Shown here: positions 33,239-43,310 of the stretch, piece by piece
Layout of the letters: each line of letters opens with the position of its first letter
Numbering within the stretch: the first letter of the stretch is position 1
Assembly: GCF_026914185.1 (NCBI RefSeq)
Contig: NC_070566.1
Coordinates: forward strand, 2,790,001 to 2,854,000
Direction of reading: 5' to 3'
DNA from: Puccinia triticina
Lineage: Eukaryota > Basidiomycota > Pucciniomycetes > Pucciniales > Pucciniaceae
Length of the DNA stretch: 64,000 nucleotides
Program-made: the position numbers and the translations under genes
Notes under the pieces: generated by a model
What the model saw: only the letters and a program-made list of their open reading frames with translations
The model's database searches: none
Told to the model about the DNA's origin: nothing

Positions 33239-34957
33239 CCACTCAATTAACTTGGGGTCAATTCATGCTGAATTATTGTTGAATCAATGCTGAATTTAGC
33301 TCAAGGCAAGTTTCAAATGTGTTCAAGCTGGCTTGAGATTGAATTCCAAGGCTCTCCTGAAGATAAATGAAACTTTTCCATGAGAACATCTTGTCAACTT
33401 GAATGCCCAAATGTTTGGGAGGTATGCCTCAACTTCTTGCAAAAGAGTGAGATTCACCCTTCTGAGATTCAAAAATTGTTCAAGATAAATCCTTGGAGCT
33501 TACAGAGAGTCTTTTCATACAAAATACACCAAGCTGTTGATAAACTTGATATGTGAGCTTGGAAAAGAGGATTCTGATAACAAACTCTTTGGCAGAATTC
33601 CTGATTTATCTAGTGTCTATCTAAAATGAATTTCAGTCTGAACACAAAGATTTTGTAGTAAATTTGAAAACAGTTGGATGCATTAAATATTTAACAGTGA
33701 ATTTTTGGTGTGCTTTCTCTAAAATTAAATTCCTCTCTAACAGTTCTTTGAGATTGAATCTTCATTACTCTCTGTGCCAGCTTTCCGGTATGTATGCATT
33801 TCCCAGGTTGGGTCTGCTTGACAGGATGAGTGGATAATCTTGTATCAATTTCAATCTCAACATTTTAATCTTACTCCAAGTTATTTTGCTCTCTGGACTG
33901 ATTTTATATTGAATCATCATATTCTAGATTTGTCCCCTTTGATTGTTTCAGGAATGATGTGGGGAGTAGTTTTTTGAAATATTTGCTATTAATTGAATGT
34001 GCATCATTTCCCATGCCAGTTGTCCCACCTGCAGATGCTATATTGGTTCTGCTTGACATTTTGCGTAAATGGCCTTCAAGAAATCACCTCTGCAAGAATT
34101 CCAAGAACCTCAGCTAGAGTTTTCTTTGGCCGAAATTCAACATTTGAAGGAGCCTACCCAAAACAAGAGCAAACATGACAAGGTTTCTCAGGAGCTTGGT
34201 AGCAAGAACAAATGAAAAAGATGCAAGCAGAAAACTTACCATCAGGTTGCAACTAGCAGACGTGCTTCATTACACAAGGGAATTGAAGAAGAATAGAAGA
34301 TCACCTTGGTTAACAGGGTAAACCCACAATAGTTTTTGCTGGCAAGGTGGATGTCTGATTCTTCAAGGCTAGCTGTTACATGAACAGATCATAGAAAAAT
34401 ATCACAAGGCTTAAATCCGATTGGGTAACAATTATGAAGGATGAAAATAAGGTGACTGAAATCTTTACAAAACAATTCATGGAAGCAAACAAGCTGTGAG
34501 TCATTGTCAAAATCAACCTCCCAGAAGTGATCTAGCTCACCATTTTTGAGATTTTCAAGGGTTTAAACATATAGCATGATATGTCTTTGGAAATTTATGA
34601 GAAGAAGAATCATATGTACCCCTCAGGCTCAGATCATTATGCTCACTTGTATTTACAGAAAGAATTTGCCCAAGACTCAAAAATCTGGTTGTGATTGATT
34701 TAAAAAGAAGAGGGAGTTGACATGCAAGTTGATTTCAAATTCCAATTTTTACTTCAAGTGTGTCTGGCGGAATGGGGTCTTTGAATGGTGCTGATTTTCA
34801 AAGAGACTATGCTTTTTTATCTGGCTGGTAGTGGCTGAACCTGTGTTCAAATTGAAGCAGACCATATTTAAATTTCATAGTTAAGTTCCATTTGAGAATG
34901 ATGTAGAAGTTGTGAATGCATGTATTGCCAATCCCCAATTCAGTCCATTTAAAATTA

Positions 34958-37472
34958 GGGTCAGCCTAAATGCACTCCAAACTTTTACTTCGTGCACTCC
35001 ACATTTTTGGCTTTGGGGGGCCAGCACTCCAAAAAAGTTGGAGTGCCTTGATTTTGTACTCCCAAAACATGGAGTCCCCAGATGGGCACTCCATGTTTAT
35101 TTGAGTACACAACTGGGTACTCCAAAATTGACCACAACAGGGGAGTGCAGCTAGATGCACTCCAAAAAAAATGGAGTGCAAGCCCAAGCACTCCACCTTT
35201 TCAGTGAAGGATTTGGCTTTGCACTCCAGCTGGCAAATACCAAATGGAGTGCATTGGGGTGCACTCCAAGTCTCCTTTTTTTTGGAGTGCCCACAGCAAT
35301 CACACCTCTCGATGACCGGTCTGGACCGGTCATTGAGGGGACTCACACGACCGGTCATCCAGAGGACTCATACCTCTCGATGACCGGCGCAGACCGGTCA
35401 TCAGTCACACCTCTTGATGACCGGTGTGTACCGGTCAACGAGGGGAGGTGCTACTCTTGATGACCGGTCTTTACCGGTCATTGAGGGGACTCCCACCTCT
35501 CAATGACCGGCGCGGACCGGTCATCAGTCACACCTCCCGATGACCGGTCACCACCGGTCATCGAGAGGACTCACACCTCTTGATGATTGGTCAGACCGGT
35601 CATCTCCGGTCATCAAGGTGAGTCACATTTCTCAATGACGCACCCCCGAATAAAACTTCTTTAATTGCTAAAAAAAGGGCCTGAGAACCCACACATGCTG
35701 ATCTTGCAAAGATTGTCCCACCCAGCCCCTTCCCGGTGCAAGAATGCCCCCTCGGCCTTCAGTTACCCCTCCCGATGGCCGCCGATGTAATAGGTCATCA
35801 AAGGGAGAAGACAGTGGCCATCGAGAGGACTCTCCTCCTCTAGATGTGCAGTCGGACCGGCCATCGAAGGGAGTGTTTACTCCATTCGATGGCCAGTCTC
35901 ATTGTCAAGCATGTACAAGTGCCGAGGATTCTGCCCGGTGGGAATGAATCATTCTTGGCAAGCATATGTGCAGGTGATTGCCGGGGAGCAACCTCGGCAA
36001 GGATGTAGACTAGCTGGTGCATTGTAAGGAGCAATATTCCCCCCGGGCCTGGCGAGCCAAGTGAATTACAAGGAGCAATATTCTCCCCAGGCCCGGCGAG
36101 CAAAGACACCTTCCGCCGTCCGGCCAGCCAATACACATAGCTGCTGTCCGCCTGGAGCAGCCTTCCTTGGCTAGCAGGTACGGACTGCTCCATGGTGGAA
36201 TCCTTCCCGATGTGCAGGTGCTCACCGAAGAAGTTACCTTTTTTTACGCGGTTGTTGTTCTGGTGGAGACTGTTGCTGATTTGTCCTCGCAACTGGCTCT
36301 CTTTTCGGAAATAGAGAAGTTTTATTCAATTCCTCCTTGATGACCGGTCAGACCAGTCATCCAGGGTAATAACACCTCTTGATGACCGGTGTGTACCAGT
36401 CATCAAGGGGAGGTGCTACTCTTGATGACCGGTTGGTCTGACCGGTCATCAAGAGGAGATGTTACTCCCCTCGATGACCGGCACAGACCGGTCATCGAGA
36501 GATCTGACTCACCTCAATGACCGGTCATCACCGGTCATCGAGTGGTGTGAGCGGTGTGAGCCCTCTTGATGACCGACCGGTCATCGGGAGCATTGAGAGG
36601 TGTGAGTCCCTTCAATGACCGATCTGTGCCAGTCACCAAGGGGAGCAGCACCTCCTCTCAATGACCGGTCATTGAGAGTAGCACCTCCCCTCAATGACTG
36701 GTACACACCAGTCATCCAGAGGAGGTGTTATTCCCCTTGATGACTGGTCTGACCGGTCATCGAGAGATGTGACTCACCTTGATGACCGGTGATGACCGGT
36801 CATCAAGAGGAGGTGTTATTAGCCTTGATGACCAGTGTGACCAATTATCGAGGTGTGAGTCCCCTCAATGACCGGTCTGTGCCGGTCATCGGGAGGTGTG
36901 ACCGGTCCGCGCCGGTCATCAAGAGGTGTGAGTCCCCTCGGTGACCGGCACAGACCGGTCATTGAGAGGAGATGTTACTCCCCTTGATGACCGGCACAGA
37001 CCAGTCATCAAGAGGTGTGATTTCTGTGATTTCCCTCAATGACCGGCGGTCCGGTACAGACTGGTCATTGAGAGGAGATGTTAATCCGCTCAATGCCGGT
37101 CTGTACCGGTCATGGATATCAGGAGGATCAAGTGGAGTGTGTTTGTACATAGCCCAGTTGAAGTTGTAGGCACTCCAGCTCTGGCTGGAGGGCACAGTAC
37201 TGCACTCCCCTTTTGAGGAGGAGAAATATCAGGAATGGAGTGCTGGGGGAATGCACTCCAATCTGATGGAGTGAGACTCACGGGCACTCATTACATTTCC
37301 TGGCCACTGGAGTTCTTTGTGGTGCACTCCAAAGAGTCTTGAGTCCCGGTTCTGCACTCCAATTGACTTGGAGTACTCTAGTCTGTACTCCAACAATCAT
37401 TGGAGTGCACACTCCATACACTCACTTTTGGAGTGATTTTGGGATTTTTTTGGAGTGCATTTAGGCTGACCC
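34958..37472. mobile_element. TIR element A with TGGAGTGC repeats and palindrome array
   Basis: Left end GGGTCAGCCTAAATGCACTC (34958); right end is its inverted copy finishing GGCTGACCC at 37472, giving a terminal repeat of about 24 bp. Both subterminal zones (34970-35300 and 37150-37460) carry many copies of GCACTCCA/TGGAGTGC in both orientations. The middle (about 35300-37110) is the palindrome array. No coding frame was found. No clear target duplication (AAAATTA left, AAAAAAA right), so the superfamily is open. It is non-autonomous. Confidence 0.7.
35300..37110. repeat. Palindrome array A (core TGATGACCGGTCATCA)
   Basis: Several dozen units of the form CCTCTTGATGACCGG-(0-10 nt)-CCGGTCATCAAGAGG, separated by short spacers such as TGTGAGTC or AGGTGTTACT. 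The arms vary (CTTGA, CTCGA, CTCAA), often with matching change in the partner arm. A non-array stretch at about 35640-36330 interrupts it; apart from a few looser units at its left edge it is unique-looking sequence with no supported gene. Confidence 0.9.
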
Positions 37473-37995
37473 AAAAAAAATATGGATTGATTCAATTCAG
37501 AATGATGATTCACAATCTTCAAGATACTCAAGGCGTGAATTCTGGTTTGGTGAGTTTTTTTTGTAGTGAATTAGATGCCAAGTTTATAAAAAAACTGTCT
37601 TTCCAGAAGGATCACATTTTTTTCACATTATTTATGGTTTACTCCATCATTTTTGTTTCCCTGATTCAAGAAATATTTTTAAATAAAAAAAATTACATTT
37701 CTGACTTACAATCAACATTGCTCCAAATGTTTGATTCTGAAGTACTGTTGATTGGTCTGGAATTTGGGAATTGCTGTCTTCCCAAGTTGTGTTACTATTT
37801 TTTTCCTCTTCAGACTTCTTTCTATTGTAAAAATAGAGTGATTTTTTGAATTAATTTTTTGACTTATTTTGGTTTTGAAGCTGTTGACTTGAATAGTTGC
37901 GCGTCACACTAACATACGCCTGTATGTTTGTGTGACAATAGGGATCAAAGGGGCGGAGAGGCTTATATAAGCTGCTCACCTGGCCCTACCGGTGG
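37473..37995. other. AT-rich spacer with a 34-bp hairpin
   Basis: An AT-rich segment between array elements. The ORF at 37400-37849 is Phe/Leu-rich and not credible. GTCACACTAACATAC (37903) and TGTATGTTTGTGTGAC (ending 37936) form a hairpin with one mismatch and a 3-nt loop. Confidence 0.5.
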
Positions 37996-37997
37996 AA

Positions 37998-39020
37998 CAT
38001 CTCTTCAACCCCCACTCCAATCAATGGCCGACCACCGGGTGGAATACCCACTCTGCTTGATGAACGGCCATCAAGTGGAGTATACATCCCACCCGATGAC
38101 CGGCCATCAACTGGGGTGTGTACTCCACTAGTGATGACCGGCCATTGAGTCCTGTGCACGCCACTCAATGACCGGCCATCAAGCGGCGTACTGGGGTTTA
38201 ATGCTGCTCAATGGCCATTGAGTGGAGTACATACCCCACTCAATGCCGAGTGCTCCCTCCTCGATGACCTGTCTGTACCGGTCATTGAGAGGCCTGGCAC
38301 AAGGCTCCCCTTGATGACCTGCACAGACCGGTCATCAAGAGGAGATGTTACTCCCCTCAATGTCCGGTACAGACCGGTCATTGAGAGGAATTATTCCCCT
38401 TGATGACCTGTATTGAAAGGTCATCGAGAGGTGTAAGTCCCCTCAATGACCGGCACAGACTGATGATCATTGAGGGGAGGTGTTACTCCTCTTGATGACC
38501 TGTTTAGACCGGTCATCAAGAGGTGGAAGTCCCCTTGATTACCAGCACAGACTGGTCATTGAGGGGAGGTGTTACTCCTCTTGATGACCTGGACAAACAT
38601 TGAGGGGAATGAGGAGTAACACCTCCTCTTGATGAACGGTCTGTACCGTTCATTGAGAGGTGTGAGTCCCCTTGATGACCAGCACAATCCGGACATCAAG
38701 AGGTGGGAGTTCCCTCGATGACCAGCACGGACCAGTCATTGAGAGAAGATATGAATCTCCTCAATGCCGGTCTGTACCGGTTGGTCATCGGAGGGATTCA
38801 CTCCTCTTGATGACCTGTACACACCGGTCATCAAGAGACTCCCCTTGATGACCGGCCCGGACCAGTCATTGAGAGGAGTTGTGAATCTCCTCAATGGTGG
38901 TCTGTATCAGTCATTGGGGAGAGTCACACCTCTTGATGACCGGCGTGTACATGTCATCAAGAGGAGTGAGCCCCTTCAATGACCGGCTCAGACCGGTCAT
39001 TGAGAGGATGTAAATCCTCT
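37998..39020. repeat. Palindrome array B
   Basis: About two dozen units such as CCCCTTGATGACCTGCACAG... pairing with GGTCATCAAGAGG. The first ~200 bp (CACTCAATGACCGGCCATCA) is closer in spacing and wording to the array in the hAT MITE at 9.8-10.3 kb than to array A. Confidence 0.88.
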
Positions 39021-39296
39021 CAAAATTTGAATCCAGAAATATTTTTTTCCCCCATGCCCCCGTGGTGTTCTGGTGATCAAGAGGTGTCAGCATGTGTATG
39101 TACATAGCCCACGGGATGGCCAGACAGGGTGTTTATATGTACCCTGCTTGACTGGGGTTCAAGTGTATGCACTCCAGCTCTGGCTGGTGTTCCCAGCTCT
39201 GCACTCCCCTTTTGTGGAGGAGAAATATCATGCAAGAATGGAGTGCTGGGGATATGCACTCCAATCCTATGGAGTGAGAGTCACGGGCACTCATTA

Positions 39297-40687
39297 GGGG
39301 GGTTCAAAATTAGATTTTTGGCTCCTGGTGACCCCATAAAATCTTCCTTGCTGGTGCACATTTGGGCCATAAAATTACCACCAGAAATGGTAAAATTTTG
39401 CTGGTCATCCAACCGGGACCAGAAAAATTTTACGGCACCCCTTCTGATGACCGGTCAATACCAGTCATCACCTGGAATGCATAACTCCATCCAATGGCTG
39501 GTCAACATGGGTCATTGGGTTGGGTACACACTCAACTCTTCCCCAACACCGGTGATTGGACACACGCACACACCCCACTCGATGACTAACCTGGTCATTG
39601 AGTGGATACACACTCCACTTGATGACCTAGCAGGTCATTGAGTGGATAACCACATACTCGACTTGATAACCGGACCGGGTCATCGAGTGGGTACACACTT
39701 CACTCGATGACCCGATTGGGTCATCCATACCGACTCAATGGCCGGACCAGGTCATCAAGTGGACACATAAACTCCACTCAATGGCCGGACCGGGTCATCA
39801 AGTGGATAACTACTCCACTCAATGACCAACCCGGTCATCAAGTGGATAACTACTCCACCAATGACCGAGTTGGTCATTGAGTGGACAACTACTCCACCGA
39901 TGACCGGGTTGGTCATTGAGTGGGCTCCCCGCTCCACTCAATGAACCAAACGGGAAATCAAGTGGAGTGAATATCCACCTGATGACCGGATTGGCCATCG
40001 AGTGGATAACTACTTGACTTGATGTGCTGGTCCGGCCATCGAGTGGAGTGTGCATCCACTTGATAGCCGGACCGGGTCATCAAGTGGAGTAGTTATCCAC
40101 TTGATGACCAAGCCGGTCATCAAGTGGAGTGTGTATCCACTCAATGACCGGACTGGGTCATCTAGTGGATAACTACTCCACTTGATGACTGGACTGGGTC
40201 ATTGAGTGGATAACTACTCCACTCAATGACCCGGTCCGGCTATTGAGTGAGGTGTGTATCCACTCGATGGCCGGACCGGGTCATTGAGTGGAGTAAGTGG
40301 GGTGTGTGCACTCAATGACCGAGCCGGTCATCGAGTGGATACACACCGATGACCCAGTCCGGCCATTGAGTGGATACACACCCTAATTGATGATGGAGTA
40401 TGTATCCACCGGATGACCAGGTTGGTCATCGAGTGGGGTGCATGTATGGGTGTTGGCTGACTGGTTGACCTGATGATTGGCCTTTCATATGTAGGTTGAG
40501 GTGTGTGAGATTGATGGCCGGTCTTGACCGGCCCAGGTTCATGGTGTGATGGGCACCAGTACGTTTCCTTTGCTCAGCCGGCATAAAATCCTCCTGGTGT
40601 CCAGCTAAAAATTTAATTGCGCAGCGTGCGCATCTCTACTGGTGATGTGATAAAAAGTTGCTGGTGAAATCCAATTGTGAACCCCCC
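39297..40687. mobile_element. TIR element C nested in element B, with its own palindrome array
   Basis: 1391 bp with inverted ends GGGGGGTTCAAAATTAGATT and the complement of AATCCAATTGTGAACCCCCC (about 17 of 20 match). Flanks are CATTA left and TATTA right, while the empty site in element A reads CATTA once, so the insertion is directly visible. Subterminal zones contain GCTGGTG/CACCAGC. The core 39441-40470 is palindrome array C, whose arms end CCACT/AGTGG (CCACTTGATGACC...GGTCATCAAGTGG) instead of CCTCT/AGAGG as in array A. No coding frame was found. Confidence 0.82.
39441..40470. repeat. Palindrome array C
   Basis: About 25-30 units of CCACTCGATGACC-(0-9)-GGTCATCGAGTGG type, spaced by ATAACTA or GTGTGTAT. 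The ends differ from arrays A and B, but the TGATGACC/GGTCATCA core is the same. Confidence 0.9.
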
Positions 40688-41309
40688 TATTACATTTGCT
40701 GGCCACTGAAGTTCTTTTTGGTGCACTCCAAAGACTCTTGAGTCCCCGGTTCTGCACTTCAGCCGGCTTGGAGTATTCTACTCTGTACTCCAACAATCAT
40801 TGGAGTGCACAATCCATACACACACGTTTAGAGTGCTTTTGGGATTTTTTTGGGGTGCATTTAGGCTGACCCAAAAAACTACAAAAACATGCATCAGAGC
40901 AATCTACAGGGTATGGGTATACACAGAGGTAAAAAATCAGGTCAAAACATTAATATATTTGGTCAATATTGTGGATCAAGTCCACCTGATCACAGTTGGG
41001 CTTAGTTTCAGCATAGGTATGGTGTATGTTCTACATGTGCCTTCCACAATACATCTCATACAATTCCAGTTAGGATCCGGTTAGATTGCACCTGAAATCA
41101 ACCATTCTTTGAACAAAGATCAGACCAACATCAAACCAACTTTGAACCAGTACCTTACAAGGCTCGGACCAAACCTTGGCATGGATTGTGCGAAGGCACT
41201 TGTAAACAGGTGCTGAGCAAACGTCCGTGGTGTAAGAACTTGATAACATAACAAATATAAATTGACCCTTCTAAAAATTCACTTACGTCAAACTATAACA
41301 CCTCTCATC

Positions 41310-41517
41310 CCACGCACAGAGTCCTGGTTCTTAGGGTCTGTAGTAGAAATACTTAAGAATATCTCTTCTGATTTAGCCACACTAAATTCTTAGTGTAAAT
41401 TTCTTCCAGATTTTATTTTAGGAAGGCAGCCCTTCAAGCACCTTTAGCCTAAACTTACCTAGTTTTTTCTATTATTCCCTTCCAAGCTCAGATCACACCC
41501 TGCGTAGAAGTTCCACA
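41310..41517 (+). repeat. Diverged LTR 3' end related to the Ty3/gypsy LTR
   Basis: GGAAGGCAGCC...CTTCAAGCACC...CCCTTCCAAGCTC...GTAGAAGTTCCACA follows the same order as the last 120 bp of the LTR at 6803-7770 (GGAAGGCAGCCTCATCAGCACC, CCCTTCCAAGCTC, GTAGTTCCACA) with many changes. It ends CCACA at 41517. It is a relic of a related element. Confidence 0.6.
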
Positions 41518-41695
41518 CCGTTGAACTTTGGTACGTTGACGTGATCCTTATCAGGACTGTAGGCATTGCTTTTGGTTGTCTGAGGAGTCCTTTCCAAGCT
41601 GGATGCACCCTGTGTGCGAGTATTATCCATCTTGCCCTGCTTCCAGTTGCGTTACTGAGGTATTTGGATAGAGAATCTTCTGAGACTGTAAATCT

Positions 41696-41810
41696 GAAAA
41701 ATTAGGAGCAACTAGATGTGTCTTTCCTTTGTCTAAGTTTACTTGTATGTACAATGATGAGACAAGTAAAAAGGAATCTAAGTGAAGAAGTTTACATAGA
41801 AGCAGCACAA
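41696..41810. repeat. 115-bp dispersed repeat, copy 2
   Basis: The partner of 5468-5582, with only a few substitutions. Confidence 0.75.
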
Positions 41811-42112
41811 TTTGGCCCATGGAGATCTTCATGGGCTACCAAGAGCCCATTAGCTATGTGGGGGCTCATGGTGGGCTTTCTGGGAATTCAAAGGCCCATG
41901 GGCTATTCAGTGGCCCGGGTTGATACTTCTAGACCACCAAAAGCCCATGTTGAGATTTTGGGCCCATCAAAAGCCCCAGAAGCTCCCAGGGCAAGGCAAA
42001 ACTCCTTGAATACTGACCCAATGTGCTTTTGAGCCAGGACCATCTCAGGCCCGCCTAAGGCCCGCTCAAGCCCGCTCCAGGCCCGCCAGGCCGGTGAAAA
42101 AAAAAACCCCAT
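41811..42112. repeat. GGCCC/GGGCC-rich repeat, possibly a MITE end
   Basis: About 300 bp rich in GGCCCATG, AAAGCCC and, near the right side, CCCGCTCAAGCCCGCTCCAG followed by GGCCGGTG and a homopolymer run. Many hAT MITEs have G/C runs of this kind just inside the end, but I found no matching terminal repeat or duplication. Confidence 0.35.
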
Positions 42113-42257
42113 CCCAAAACATTGTCCAATGATTTTTGCTCAGTTTGGGACATTTTGTTTTTGTGGCTCAGCATGCTCAGTTTGTTCCCCTGAGTAAAAT
42201 TTTGGTTTCATTTTTTTCATGTTGACTTTTATTTTATTTTTGGGGGCAAAATAATAA

Positions 42258-42984
42258 ATGTTTGTAGTGAGACATGAAATCATTCATGAATTCTTCAGGA
42301 TTCTTATTTTGAAAATCAAGGAAGTTGGTTTGCATGCTTTTCCACTGCTAGACTATTGGTTTGGTAATGTATAGCTCTACATTTTAGGACGGACCACCAC
42401 GTAATCCAGTACTTGAATAGCTTTGCCCTTTCGATAAACATCTCGGGATACATTTTCTGCTTGAATTCTTCATAGAATTCTTCAATTTGTGAGGTTAAGG
42501 TATGTTGGAATGCATTGCTGCTATAAATCCCCAATAGTCTCAGTTCTTCAATACTTCCCTCAACAGATCCTCTTCTCCTCTCAAACAGTCCGATTTGGTC
42601 TGTTTAGTTTCAGATGAGGGAATTGGGGTGTGTGAGGACTCAGGATGACGGCAAAGCTTGGGTTGTAGATCAAGATGTAAAATATTTACCCTGTTTTATA
42701 TCTTCCGCTTTGTTAACTCTCTGCTTCATACATGTTGGTTTTTGAATATTTCCCATGTTCCCAAATGTCATAACAACATCCCAGGAAACTGAGTACCAAG
42801 GGAGTGGAAATGTTGAACAAGACAACAAAATAAGACAAGCATAAAACCTCCAACAGGAACAAAAGATACAATTTTTACCCAAGGAGAGGATGTATCCCCC
42901 TTGTGCTGGCCTGGAAATTGCCAATTGACTGGCTCTTAGTAAGTACAGAGTGATGTATAAGAATGTGCGCTGTAGTTTAATCAT
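42258..42984 (-). pseudogene. Truncated paralogue of the secreted-protein gene at 43311-45038
   Basis: Starting at 42984 (minus), MIKLQRTFLYITLYLLRASQ matches the neighbour's MIKLQRTFLYVTLYILGASQ. The first intron (donor GGTAAAAATTG), the second exon and the FQHTLTSQIEEFYEEFKQKM segment are all recognisable. Within AKLF the copy loses a segment and the frame, then homology at DNA level (GCAAACCAACTTCCTTGATT) continues to about 42258, where it stops. All of the C-terminal half is missing. It lies directly downstream of the intact gene in the same orientation, so it arose by tandem duplication. Confidence 0.85.
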
Positions 42985-43310
42985 GATTTGTAAGAGACAT
43001 GTTTGCGCTGGGACACTCAGATACTAAAAACAAGTAAAGGAAAGTAAAAAATGATAGATGATAAACACCAAAAACTATAAAAAAAGATATGTTGAACTTT
43101 GAATAGGAGCTGATCAATTTATTACCTACCCCACATTAATTTTGCAAATCTATGCATGAACCACTACTGCAAAATCTTGATAAACTGGTGCTAGTCAAAA
43201 TGCAAGACCTCAAGCCATACTCCCCTCTGAGCTAACAGTTGAACAAAAATAGTAAATGAATTAGAAGTAGTTTCACTTGAGTTTTGCCTACAGAGATATT
43301 GAGCTGAATT

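Larger units (their letters stand above)
37996..40872. mobile_element. TIR element B: palindrome array and right end, carrying element C
   Basis: Array B (about 37998-39020) is followed by sequence homologous to element A 37133-37290 (GCACTCCAGCTCTGGCTGG, AGGAGAAATATCA). After an insertion (39297-40687) the homology resumes at TTACATTTGCTGGCCACTG and runs to the same right end GGCTGACCC at 40872. The left terminal repeat expected from element A was not found near 37.9 kb. It may be deleted, or A and B may be one element with an internal duplication. Confidence 0.6.
31853..41232. mobile_element. Candidate 9.4-kb TIR element with nested insertions
   Basis: CACCACGGATGTTTGCTCAG (31853) is matched in inverted orientation by the block ending 41232 (CACCACGGACGTTTGCTCAG on the minus strand). 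Similarity continues through AGTGCCTTC. The trinucleotide TAA flanks both ends (31850-31852 and 41233-41235), the target size and sequence of PIF/Harbinger elements. A partial extra copy of the end (TTGTTCAGCACTTGCATGCA) lies near 32190. No transposase was found, so the inside is either non-autonomous or eroded. It contains the solo LTR 32290-33238 and the palindrome elements. 33239-34957 has no supported gene. Confidence 0.45.

Noticed and set aside
35300..40470. Palindrome arrays as a CRISPR array
   Set aside because: Units are imperfect, unit and spacer lengths vary, spacers are themselves repetitive, no cas genes are present and the genes around have introns.
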